Shown here: positions 22,783 to 33,219 of the stretch, piece after piece
Layout of the letters: every line of letters starts with the position of its first letter
How positions within the stretch are numbered: the stretch's first letter is position 1
Assembly (NCBI GenBank): GCA_900088475.1
Contig: FLMG01002416.1
Coordinates: 1,212-52,543, forward strand
Source of the DNA: Hyphochytrium catenoides
Taxonomy: Eukaryota; Sar; Hyphochytriomycetes; Hyphochytriales; Hyphochytriaceae
Direction of reading: 5' to 3'
DNA: 51,332 bases
Program-made: the position numbers and the translations under genes
The notes under the pieces: generated by a model
Databases searched by the model: none
What the model was told of the DNA's origin: nothing
Seen by the model: only the letters and a program-made list of their open reading frames with translations

Positions 22783-23010
22783 TCCTCTCGCGCTCTCCAT
22801 CTGATGACGAAGTTGTTGATGTTGACTCTCTCTCTCCTCCTTTCTCGATGGGGTCAAGAACTCTCTTCTCTTGCTCTGTCTCTGTCTCTCTCTCTCTCTC
22901 TCTCTCTCCCCTCCGAAAACCCATCTCTCCTTCTCTCTATCTCTGTCTCTCTCTTGGCCCTCTTTCTCTGCTTTCCCTCTTGCTCTACTCCGCCATTTTG
23001 TCTCTCTCTC
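22735..23010. repeat. (CT)n microsatellite block
   Basis: Successive CT-dinucleotide runs at about 22735-22775, 22880-22910 and 22935-23010. They lie just after the GA arrays, so the two blocks are inverted complements of one another and could pair in single-stranded DNA or RNA. Confidence 0.75.
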
Positions 23011-25447
23011 TTCCTCACAGGCAATTATGTATGGCAGAGAAGACTCTGTCTGGCACTGAATTGCCCTTCATGTCCTCCCCCTCACCACAATCACTTCAGG
23101 AGGAGCACTGAGGGGTCTGGCATACAGTTTGTGGGCGACAATCCTTGTGGTGGAGACAGAGTAAAGCAATATGTATACTAAAAAGGAACAAGAGAGACGG
23201 GGTAGCTAAATATTGGTTGATCGTAATAATATGCCTCGAGCCCCACTCCAAATGACCGTGATTATGGGTAATGGACCTTAGTGATAATAGAATCAGATGT
23301 TTGTAATACTCCTGAAGAGTGGAAAACATGGGACTTTATGATAGACAGAGTGCGAGAGAGAAACGGTTGATTACTAGACAGGCAGTGTTTTTGGGTAGAA
23401 AGAGAAGGAAGAGACAGAGTGAGATAGAGAGAGGGAGGAGAACGAGGAGAGGCAGAGACACAGAACGACGTCCCAAAGCCTCCTCATCTCACAGAGCAGT
23501 GTACAGAGTAGAACGTTTAGGAGGGGACAGTTCAGGGCAGTTCTGTTAAGGGAGTTGGGAAGCCTCTGGCTGCAGGCGTGCTGCCTGCTGCTCGCTATAC
23601 TGCCACCTGCTTCTAACGCTCCCGTCTCTAACACTGGTCCAGGACGAAAGCACAGACAGACACTGACCACAGAGGAGCGGAGGATATCAGCACAGCACAG
23701 TGGTCCTTGAGGAAACGTCTGAGTCGGCAACTGCCATCGTCCTGTGTCACGCGAAGCTTCTTCTGTGGTTAGGCATCTTGTTTTCCCTGGGGAGATTTAC
23801 TAAGACCAAGAAATGGATTTCTTTCTCCCCCGCCATCATCAGGGGCATCGATGGCTTAGTCAGCGGCACCATCGTGCAGAAGCTTATCTGGTTGTAGGTT
23901 TGGAGGAAATAATGATAAAAGAGCTTCTATGTTGCAGTTGTGTCACGAATTCTTAGAGTAGAAGTAGGGTGCTTGGTAGCTGCATTGAAAGGGGACGAGG
24001 ACGTCTCTTCTGCAGAGTAGGCTTCATCTCGTTCAGTATGTCCTTTCCTTGGCGGTTGGAAGGCTTCATCAGGGGATGTTCAGAGGTAGTTCACGCATTG
24101 TAGTCGTGAACTCATGCCCGGACTACTAGAGCGAGAAGCCTCAATGGTGGTCCTCCTACTCGTGCTGCATGCACTTTCTGAGTCAACGTTGGTCAGACAA
24201 ACGTCTGCTATGTACTACGTCAGCCGAGAGGAATGAAGATATACCATTCTCACCAACGAGGTCAAGGCGGTAGCATCTTGGGCTACTTCATAAATGGCAA
24301 TAAGCTCTTGTTTGACGGAACCTGCTATGGTTGTGTATGCCGACCAAGAAGAATATTCAGCTTCGATTAGATAGACATCCTTCTGTTTTGCTCGCTTCCT
24401 TGTCTGTTGTCGTTGGTAACATTTTTACAAGACCAACCCCCTCCATCATATCCTCTCGTTAGTTCTCCCGCTATCTGTCTCTGCAAAAAGCAATCCTAGA
24501 TGGTTTTGCACTCATCTGCAGCGTCAACAGGTGACGAGGAGTAGGCTCGCACAATAATTCACATGATAACAAGGAAGGCTGCTACCACGATAGCCTCATG
24601 TCTTCTGCTCCTCCATCCTCGTGACATCGCACACAGCTTACAGAAGTCAATAGTAGTAACAAGAACACCGTATGGAGGATGGTGGCGAAGGAAGGCCACG
24701 ATCTAAAGATGGACTTAGTCTGAGAAGACGGACGAGGCTTGATGATGAAGATTCAGGGATCAGGGATTGTTGTCGAAGGCTAATAAGCAGCAGCACATCG
24801 TCTTCGTTTCTCCTCATCATGATAACCATGATACCCATAACCTTTGACTCTCTCCTGATATTTGTCCTCGTTATATAGCAGCTATCCAAACAGAGGTACC
24901 CAGGAGGGTTTAGGGCTTTATGGGTTTATGTTGTTCAAGGTTATTATTTCCTTGAGGAGATGTCAGCGCTAGCGAAGCTCTGGTCGAAGCTTCGTACGGA
25001 AGAAGCTGCTGCTGCTTCATCATCATCCTCGCCTCAGCCTCTTCGTTCGAGTGCTGGACATCGCCAATCTCTCTTCGGCCATCACGCAGTGGAAGGCTTC
25101 CTTCCAGTGGCTCTCTAATCATCCTTTGACGGTCGCACTATCAAGGGCCTGACCCGTTCGCGGCCAACGATTCGTGCTGATCAACCGCTCTAACCTTGGG
25201 GTTCAAGCCGCGACGGGACTGTCTCCAGCTCTGGATCGCTCTTGGACTACCTCATACTTGCGTAATACCTATCAGATCAGCGCCCTCCTTTGGAGGGGGA
25301 GTAGTGCCAACGTTGACCGACTGACTGAAAAGTCTACCACTTCTTCAAGCAAAAGGTGAAATTGGCAGCTGCAACTACCAAAGCTTAACGGAAGCAAGCA
25401 GCCGCTAACTTATTTCTCGGTGCAGTCACTGACTTCTGGGGGCGAAC

Positions 25448-26497
25448 ATGGCAGTTGACAAGCTAAAGGTGCTGGTGCCGGTGGCCCTTGTCGCTGTCAA
25501 TTTTGCCTTTGCTGGGTGGCACGTCTTGGGCAAACGTGCGCTTAACAATGGGGTCAATCCGCTAGTCTTCGCCTTATACCGCGAGATCTCGGCGACTGTC
25601 CTGATGTTCATGTTTGCGTTTGCGTTTGATGGTATCCAGAAGTTCAGCACTGTACATTTCTGGCGTATTGCTTTACTTGGTATCCTGTGCGCTGCAAATG
25701 TCTTAGGCTTCATCTTGGCTTTGAAGCTTGTCAGCCCTACCAACGCGGCAGTAATGCAGCTGTTGGTACCTGTCCTGGTGCAAATCTTCTCTATCGCTGC
25801 TAAGCATGAAGTATTGTCTCTCCTGAAGCTTGTGGGTATGTCTTTCTCCATATGCGGAGCTGCTGTCATCACCATACTGCCATCGACGCATTCGGCTGAC
25901 AACGACACTGCACCATCTGCCAACGACGGCCTTATAACTCCTCAGCCTCACTCCGTTCTTCTTGGAAATCTTTTGCTTCTTCTCCAGTGCTTCGCCGTTG
26001 CTGTCAGCGTTCATACTCAGAAGGAGCTCCTCTGCACCTATCCTCCTACATCCGTCACGGCGTGGTACTACTCAATCGCGACTGTCATATCAATGGCAGT
26101 GGTAGGGGCCACTAGGCCCCCGGCGGTGGATTTTCGGATATCGGACGCGGCTGTCTGGGAGGCTTTAGTCTATGCCGTCATCTTCGCTTCTGCATTTACG
26201 TATATCACTACCACGTGGGCCCTGAGCCATGCTCCAGCTTCTCTGGTGGCAACCTTCTCTACTCTACAGCCCCTAGCCACAGCACTCCTCTCTATGATTG
26301 TCCTTGACTATCATCTGACATGGGTGGAAGTCCTTGGCGGATGTTTGTTGACCGCAGGATTGCTAATCACTGTCCATGCCGGGAGGAACACGCAGGCAGT
26401 TCCCTCTCCTGCAGAACAAAGAAAGAAGGTGGCTGTAGTGGGTGAAAGAGAAGGAGAAAGCCTGCTGTACCTCGGCCGGGATGACGCTGAGGCCTAG
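25448..26497 (+). CDS. EamA/DMT-family transporter (WAT1-like), ten helices
   Basis: A single-exon gene of 349 residues with two EamA repeats of five helices each. The N-terminal repeat opens LVPVALVAVNFAFAGWHVLG followed by the conserved ALNNGVNPLVFALYREISA, which is characteristic of plant WAT1/nodulin-21-like and related protist members of the drug/metabolite transporter superfamily. The second repeat begins near SVLLGNLLLLLQCFAVAVSV and carries HAPASLVATFSTLQPLATAL and DYHLTWVEVLGGCLLTAGLL, the usual end of the EamA fold. The cytosolic tail is short and charged. Substrates in the family include amino acids, auxin, nucleotide sugars and other metabolites; none can be inferred here. A soluble insert of about 30 residues (DNDTAPSANDGL) separates the two repeats. 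Its 3' end converges with NDUFA8. Confidence 0.9.
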   Translation: MAVDKLKVLVPVALVAVNFAFAGWHVLGKRALNNGVNPLVFALYREISATVLMFMFAFAFDGIQKFSTVHFWRIALLGILCAANVLGFILALKLVSPTNAAVMQLLVPVLVQIFSIAAKHEVLSLLKLVGMSFSICGAAVITILPSTHSADNDTAPSANDGLITPQPHSVLLGNLLLLLQCFAVAVSVHTQKELLCTYPPTSVTAWYYSIATVISMAVVGATRPPAVDFRISDAAVWEALVYAVIFASAFTYITTTWALSHAPASLVATFSTLQPLATALLSMIVLDYHLTWVEVLGGCLLTAGLLITVHAGRNTQAVPSPAEQRKKVAVVGEREGESLLYLGRDDAEA

Positions 26498-26778
26498 AAG
26501 ATGTAAAGTAGCAGCCGAATGGGACCTTTACGGTTCTGCATTAGTTAGAATGCCCTTCCCTAGACTTTGTAATCTCGTCACAGCCATAAATCAACGTCTT
26601 GACGTTATCCACAGATCGGACTAACAACTGCAACTGTCGCGACAGTTGTGCCTGGCAGTCGCCACATGTCACCTATACTTTTGAACCTAGAGGTCAAGCA
26701 TGTGTCTCCTTTGAACCTCTTGAGCGCCATTGCGATGGGCTTCTTTGCTTCAGTTATTACTATTGTTGTGCCAATGTT

Positions 26779-27198
26779 CTAGGCAGACAGCTTGTAGTTC
26801 TCTCCATAGCAGTCACGCAGAGCCATCATGAGCTTATAGCAGGGCTTGAGCTCCACCTGATTGTCCCATAAGCATTTTCTTGCTGCCTTGAACTGGTCCC
26901 AGCACTTTTCCTGCGATTGCCTGAATCTGTGGTTGAAGGACAGTGAGCAAGAACCCCAAGAAGGTTGTATTCCATCCTCGCACTAAACGTTCAAGTCTCT
27001 CCTAGGGTTGACTTACACTTTATGTGTGCACGCAGTAACGAGAAGTGACTCGTGCTGATGCAATCTGGGATCGACTAACTTCTCCCGTGCTTCCTGGAAA
27101 GCTTTTCTATCTTTCTCGCAATCCTCATACATGATTGGCGAGACTGCTACGAGTTCATGGTAGAGAAAAGGAGCTTCCGCTTTCTGATTATGATCCAT
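26779..27198 (-). CDS. NDUFA8: NADH:ubiquinone oxidoreductase subunit NDUFA8-like, twin CX9C protein
   Basis: Two exons (27198-27017 and 26926-26779) separated by a 90-nt intron give 109 residues. NDUFA8/PGIV is an accessory subunit of complex I on the intermembrane-space side, imported and oxidised by MIA40. The C-terminal half holds a perfect twin motif: C69-X9-C79 (CWDQFKAARKC) and C90-X9-C100 (CYKLMMALRDC). The N-terminal half aligns with the first family hairpin (YEDCEKDRKAF, DPR, then LLVTAC) but keeps only its outer cysteines, C27 and C57; the inner pair is Ala37 and His47. Other twin-CX9C families (COX19, CMC1, NDUFB7) have one hairpin only, so the DPR block and two-hairpin layout favour NDUFA8. 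The ATG at 27198 is the first in frame. Confidence 0.75.
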
Positions 27199-29680
27199 GC
27201 TGGTCTTCGCAAGTCCTCTGTAACTAGGCAACTCACACCCACAAAGCTACTAAGCAGCCTCGATCCTCTACCTGAAGTATAGCCTTCTGCGCCTGTCAAT
27301 TACAGAGACCCATAGACGGACGAAAGGCAACTTGAGACGCAATAATCTCAACAATAGGCTAGGAAATCCATCACGCTCTCTCACGCTTTCTCTGCCTGTG
27401 GTGGCTCTGTATTTTGACCCAGACAGCCGTTAGCCGCTATAGACAGTTCGTCTCTTTATATCCGTTAGCGGCTTATCCTGCTTGTTATTATTGTGCCACG
27501 ACAGAGAGAAGATGATGATGAATGTTCGCAGAGTCTATGGCTTTCTCATATAAAGATGCTAAAGAAGGAAGACTGAACATCATCATCAAGACCAACGGCA
27601 GGACGGGAAGACGGAGGAAGATCCTCATCGACAATCAGAGGGCAGCAGCAGCAGATCCATCATCATGGGCCTCTTCGTGCACGTGGTGGTATCATCTCCG
27701 CCGACAGAGAAAAAATGATAGTCCTTCTTCTCTTCTTCTTCCTCTTCTTCTTCTTGTCCTTCTCAATAAAGAGGATAATGCTTCGCTACATATAATGAAT
27801 GACGATAAACTATTGAGCCGCCCCCGCTAATTCATAGTATGGTGGTGGTTGAGGGACACCTTCCTATATCTTTACAAAGGATACTACCTAATGACCGACA
27901 TCATAATAGAAGCAGCAGCTCCAATCCCCTGCTGATTGCATATATGCATTATTATTAGTGCTCACCATCATCAACAATAGCGTGGGGGTCTCAGGCATAA
28001 GTACCACCCCAAGTGTTAGCAGACTAAAGCACCACTACCATTACTTAGCTTATTGCCCACGGCACCGTCGTGTGCCAGTTTTCTTACTGGTCCCTCCGGA
28101 CACGTTTCGCTGGTTCTTCTCCCCATCTGCCTCTCCACTAGGGTAAGTAAAAAGCAGCAAGAAAGACAGCTGTAGAAGAGATGATGGTGATGATATTGAC
28201 TCTTTAGTTTCTGATAATGGCACGTCGATGGAACAACCAGGCTCGCCGCAGTAGTCATTGCCCCAATCTGCGGCGTTGTGATGGACGGAGGACTCTGCCT
28301 GTGGGCCTTCTTCATATGAGGTGGTGCGCAGCAGCAGTACTATTACTATGTATAATAAGGATGGAGGGTTGTGGAAGGTGATGACGAAGCACGCGAACGA
28401 CACAAGGAGAAGCTTACTAATGACCATAAAGAAGAGCCTTGTTATCTTTCTAGTCTCCCGCTTTTAGAACGAGAGGTTAAACAAAGAAATAGCAACGACG
28501 ACTAATAATGTTACCAAAAAGGTGGGGGGGGGGGGCCTCCTCCGGTCATCAGCAACTATTATGACCAGGCTTCCTGTGTAGTCTCTTAATGTTAGTAATA
28601 AGGAGGGACTTCTTTGACGTCCAAACACTAGCTTCATAAGGCCGTTGCCTCCTGCTGCCTTCTTCTGTGTGAAGATGCTTACGACGATCAATATTAATCT
28701 CTGCGATGACCCGGACCAACCACAGTGGCGGCCAACCAATGCTGCGTGATGGTTCTCTCCTCCTTTGAATTGGGAAATAAACAAGCCAACAACTGTTGTG
28801 CCTGATGGTAATAATCGTACAGGTGGTGTCTGGCAGCAAATGTGAATAGTATATGATGGTCCCACCGAACAGGAACGGCAGTTATCACCACCCAGCAAGC
28901 TTGACAAACCATCAATTTTTGAAATACTCACTACCGGGTGGCGGCCACGGTGAGAAAGACTAAGGGAGGAAGCAGTCTCTCCTCTACCGCCCATCATCTC
29001 ATCAGCCGCTTGGCAGTTGGATACTATATCATCGCAAGGCAGAAGAAAGCAGGTTAGCCGAGGGGAGACGGAGAGATATCACAAGGCTGCAGCCTCGCTG
29101 CCAGCCAACCATCGCTGCAGTCCGCCAACAAGAACGAAAGATGGTGCTGATGATGAACGCGAAGGAGCAGGAGGGAAGTCGACGGAACTCTTCATAGTAG
29201 CGATTGAGTTGACAATAGGGAGAGCAGCAAGGAGGAGCGGACCGTTCTTGATAATAAGAAGGAGGGCAGACGTCAAGAAATTTCCTCCGCGACTGTCGTC
29301 AGTGCAGCAGCAGCCGCGGCGGCGGCCAAACTCTCTCATCACTCAAGAGCCAAATAGTGAGAACCGCCGGAAGCTCATACAGTGGTAGGCGGGGTTTCCC
29401 TCTCCAAGTAAATCACATGCCTTTACTGTGGTCACGGAAGGGGTAACTACCATGCCCTCTAGAGACCGGGGGTTATGACCAGGTTGGTTAGTAGTACAAT
29501 AGGAGGGGAACAGGGGGGCCAAAAGAAAGATACCTAAGCAGAATCTGTATTCTGTTCATGCGGATTAAGAATCCTTATTGCTAGAGTGGACCTTGTGGCG
29601 CAAGGATCTGGAATATAGAGGGCAAATTTTTGCTGGAGACAAGAAAAAAAGAACATAAGAGACAGAACGAAGGCAGAGAA

Positions 29681-29735
<55 letters not shown>

Positions 29736-30428
29736 GGGAAAAAGCAAGCGAGAGAGAGAAGTCTTCCTTGTGTTCTGAGAGCACAAAGGCTGGACCGATG
29801 GATGAAGACGATGGTTCGAGGGGTAGAAGAAGAGCAGCAGCAGCAGCAGCAGCTGGGGCCTGATGATTATTGGCCAAAGAGAAGTACTCGTAGTGGTCCC
29901 TTCGTATCCCTCGCTATGATACTAGGAGAGGAGAAGAGAGAGGAATGAGGCAGGTAACAGCAGTAGAAGCCGTACAAGCACAAGGAGACAAAGTGCAGCA
30001 GTGGGCAGGGCATAAGCTCTCCTCCAGGATCGATGCCTTGCTCACTGACATATTATTAGCGCCCCTATGAGAGAGGAGAGGAGCGACCTTTGTTCCGTGC
30101 ACAGCGGCGCCATAGACTCTATATACACTTGATAGACCACGCACAGAACGCCGTTCTCCATACTGACCTTGCCTTACCGACGTCCTCCCGAGTAGTAGCT
30201 CAAGACTGGTCTCTGCTTAACGAATCCTGACTAGTCGATCGTCCTTTGGCCTCGTCGCAGCAGAGGTAGAGAAGGATGAAGCTGTAGGATCACTGGTGAC
30301 TGCTAGGGAATCAAAGCAGCGCGTTCTCAAGCAACATAGTTGTCCTCTTAGTAGTCCCGGCGCTTACACGATGAGCGACACCGCTAGCAGAGACTAAAAT
30401 AATCATCCCTGCTTCTTTCCCTTCTTCT
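27199..30428. other. Gene-poor region rich in short simple repeats
   Basis: 3.2 kb with no splice-consistent gene. It shows many short GAT/CTT/CAG-type trinucleotide runs, a G homopolymer at about 28522-28536, and a (GA)n array at about 29684-29730. Open frames of up to 177 codons exist on both strands but overlap each other and have no recognisable domain. The promoter and 5' exon(s) of the following ligase gene probably lie at the right-hand end or in the gap. Confidence 0.45.
29684..29730. repeat. (GA)n microsatellite
   Basis: A nearly perfect GA-dinucleotide run of about 40 bases in gene-poor DNA, followed by further purine-rich sequence to about 29760. Confidence 0.8.
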
Positions 30429-30521
30429 NNNNNNNNNNNNNNNNNNNNNNNNNNNNNNNNNNNNNNNNNNNNNNNNNNNNNNNNNNNNNNNNNNNNNNNN
30501 NNNNNNNNNNNNNNNNNNNNN
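30429..30521. other. Assembly gap of 93 Ns
   Basis: A run of unspecified bases. It removes the 5' part of the ligase gene that resumes at 30522. The true gap length is unknown. Confidence 0.98.
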
Positions 30522-32290
30522 GGGATACTGGCGCTCTATTGCAGAGCGTCCGGACCCGACAGCAGCTGCAGCCGGAGGACTTGGAGGCCAGGAACAAGTC
30601 CGGCCGAACACCACTTCTCTTGGCCTGCAAGCATGGCCATCCTGATCTCGCCATCCAGCTCATTAGGCTGGGCGCTGATGTCAATGCCGCAGAGGATCTG
30701 CGGCCAGAGGAAAAGCGAAAGCCCACGGGGAACACCATCTTGCACTACGCGTGCAAGCTACGCAGTTCCTCGCTTGTGGATCTTCTGCTTGATAAAGGCG
30801 CCAATCCATTCGTTTGGAACTCTACAGGCACGTCTGCGCTGGACGTGGCGCGTATGGTGAAGAACTGGGAGGTTGCCCTCGTTCTACGACGGCGACTGGC
30901 GGTGATGCGCGGCTGGGTCCAGGTGGACTACCATCCTTTGCTTAGTAGAGAACATCAAGAGGGAGGAGGCGTGGAGAGGAAGGGGCTCGTCGTGGGCAGC
31001 AGCGGGTGGCAGGGCAAACAGTTCTGTCTCGTGCTACAGAGCGGCTGCCCTGACGCCCTCGAGCTTCTCTTCTTTGACTCTGAGAGCGCAGCGGGAGAAG
31101 CGACCCTCCTCCGCACCTTTCACGTCAACTCGATCGTGCCTCCGCAGCTGCTTACACTGCGTCGAGCCTCTTCTTCCTCATCTAAGCAGGACAGGGGACC
31201 CAAGGAACAACCGAAAGGAAGAAAGGCAGTCCGCATAGAGGTGGGGGAGTGGGCTCTGCGGCCGATGAAGAACGGTAAACTGATGGTGATGACAGACAGA
31301 ACGGAGACGAGGGCCAGTGGAGCGCTGACTCTGTTGTTTGATGACCGCAGAGAGACAGAGAGGTGGTTTAACTTCTTCAAAGAGGAGGCAAAGCAGGCCG
31401 CAGCTCGACCTCTTTCCTCTTCTCTTCACGTCGGTATTAACCTCTCTTCCCACTCTTCAGTTCTCTCTGCGCCCGTCAGCGCAGCTGCTCCACGCTACTG
31501 TCGGGTCTGCAAAGGAGGTAAGACAAAGTCGTCAGGGCAGCCATGCCAGAGCTGCAGAAGCCGCCGTTCTCATCATCAGCCTCGTCGCCCCTCAGACTTC
31601 TACCAGTCGAGAGGCCGAGAAAGTTCCTCGACTCTTTCTCCTCGCCGAGCACATGGCCAAGCAGCGAAAGGAGAGCTTTCCGGTGACGTCCATCCACCAG
31701 GCTCAAACGCTGCTTTCTTAGCTGGAGAGACAGAGGAACCAGAGCCAGAGAGCACGCCCTTTCCTTTCGATGTCTCTGCCTTCCAACCAAAACAAATGAA
31801 GGAGGAGGAGCTGATGCAGCTTGCCATTGAGAGGAGTCTGCCCTCTGTAGAGAAAGGGCAGCAGGTAGTCGACACCCCGCCTCTAGGACCTCCACCAATG
31901 ATGCCCCTGGCGAAGAAGCTAGACGACGAGCATTACACAGGCGCAGGAGGCGGACCACAGGCGATAATGAAGACGGTGTCAGGGGGTCCTGCGGCCCTTT
32001 CCGTCCATGGAGCGGAGGAAGAAGAGGCTAAAGCTGGAATGGTCACTCGAAAAGAGAGCAAGCCAGATGTGAGGCGGAGTGAGAAGGCGGCCGGAGAAGA
32101 GGGAGAGATTCTGTTCCAGGGAGGAGAGGAGTGTTTGGTGTGCTTCGGAGCCTTCAGGACCGGTATCTGCGTGCCTTGCGGGCATAATGTCGCGTGTATG
32201 GACTGTCTGACGGAGGTCAAACAGTCGAACGGGTTGTGTCCCTATTGCCGTCAGGAGATCCGAGAAGCCATCCGCCTTTACAAGGTCTGA
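30522..32290 (+). CDS. Ankyrin-PH-zinc-RING E3 ubiquitin ligase, XBAT35-like (5' truncated by gap)
   Basis: A continuous frame from the gap to a TGA at 32288-32290. It corresponds to residues about 125-639 of the intact paralogue at 40658-42577. In order: ankyrin repeats (SGRTPLLLACKHGHPDLAIQ, GNTILHYACKL, TSALDVARM); a PH-like domain ending in the usual Trp helix (ETERWFNFFKEEA); a four-Cys motif CRVCKGG with CQSC; a ubiquitin-interacting-type helix (EEELMQLAIERSLPS); and a C-terminal C3HC4 RING (CLVC, CVPCGHNVACMDC, CPYC, ending IREAIRLYKV). This layout matches plant XBAT34/35-type ligases, which transfer ubiquitin to targets recruited by the ankyrin part. The start lies in the gap or upstream. 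No intron is needed in the visible part. Confidence 0.9.
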
Positions 32291-33219
32291 CGACATCCTA
32301 GTACCAGCGGAAAGGGGAAAGGGAGAGAGAATTGGTGAAGGGGAAGAAGGGTTGTCAAATTTGAGGAGAAGAACGAGAAACTTAGGAGCCGCCCATCCTT
32401 GGTACCGCACGCTTTGACTGCTGGAGCAGGGATACGCTTCTTCATGATCCTGAGAAAAATAGGGCTGAAGGAGCCATGGCGACAGAAGGCTTAGAAGCGG
32501 AAGACGAAGGGAGACGGAAGGGAAAGTAAAAAGAGAGAGAGACAGACGGAGAGACGACGAAATAAAGAGAGAGAGCCACAGCTATACCTCCCATCGTCGG
32601 AGCAAGGCGGAGATGGCTCTGAAGGGCATCTCTTTATAAGTGTACTATAGGTCGTTGTATAGTGTGTGTCCTAGTGGCGGCTATCCCCAGGTGCCTGACG
32701 CGAGGGATTGTGAATGGCTAAGCTATATAAATCTATGGCCTGAACCAGCAGAGACGCCTCCTGCAAACTAATGTGACCTGATCACTGTGCAGCTCACTAG
32801 TGTCAATATAACTGCGTTTATAATGTGTACTGGCACACACACGGGAGAAGAGGCCCCTGTTGAAGCTAACGTTATGTGCCTTCCTTCACCCTCCTGGTAC
32901 TAACACTGCTGCATATAATGCAGCAGGTGCGGTAGGAGCACTGGCAAATGGTTCCAGTGACCCTGTTTCTGACTTGTCCCCAGCATGGCGAGGGAGCAAA
33001 ACATTGGGCACCTGCGCCCATTTTATAGAGAGAATTAGGAGAGGATGCAAGGTGGCTGGTCGCACCCTTCTCTCCTCTGTTCTCCGATCGGCTTATCTCC
33101 TCCTGATTGTGGCCTGTAAGTCCTTCACTCTTGCGAGAATCTCCTCCACCTTCCTCTCACAGACATCCAGCTGAACGTCGTGGGACGCCTATGAGGAAAA
33201 ACCAATGATACGAGGAGAT
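32291..33219. other. Intergenic region between ligase and K+ channel 3' ends
   Basis: About 0.9 kb between two convergent genes. The left half contains a purine-rich GA stretch near 32530-32570. At 33093-33188 the minus strand has a coding-looking helical block, listed separately. Nothing else can be supported. Confidence 0.45.
33093..33188 (-). other. Possible alternative last exon of the K+ channel gene
   Basis: After a good acceptor (CCTCATAG), the minus strand reads a short amphipathic, charged helix (VCERKVEEILARVKDLQ) to a TAA at 33093-33095. It lies just downstream of the channel's TGA. A donor (GTACCTTGCTAAC, with a branch-like CTAAC) exists in the channel's last exon, but joining it directly breaks the phase. 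It may be an alternative end, part of a different transcript, or chance. Confidence 0.25.

Larger units (their letters stand above)
21947..25447. other. Intergenic purine/pyrimidine-rich tract
   Basis: 3.5 kb without a supported gene. From 22190 to 22660 the plus strand is largely GA-rich, and from 22735 to 23010 largely CT-rich. Long frames here (for example those rich in Arg-Glu or Ser-Leu) are translations of the dinucleotide repeats. From 23010 to 25440 I see mixed-composition sequence with no splice-consistent exon chain. Upstream parts of the Zn2Cys6 and transporter promoters must lie at the two ends. Confidence 0.45.

Noticed and set aside
22460-22924. Long Arg/Glu-rich and Ser/Leu-rich frames around the GA/CT arrays
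   Set aside because: They are six-frame translations of dinucleotide repeats, present on both strands, with no start context or splice pattern.
25185-25215. GGGGTTCAAGCC, tRNA T-loop-like string
   Set aside because: No matching acceptor stem, D-arm or anticodon arm could be folded around it. No other convincing tRNA was found in the window.
28464-28997. 177-codon minus-strand frame
   Set aside because: Composition is repeat-like, overlapping frames of similar size exist, and no domain or conserved motif is visible.
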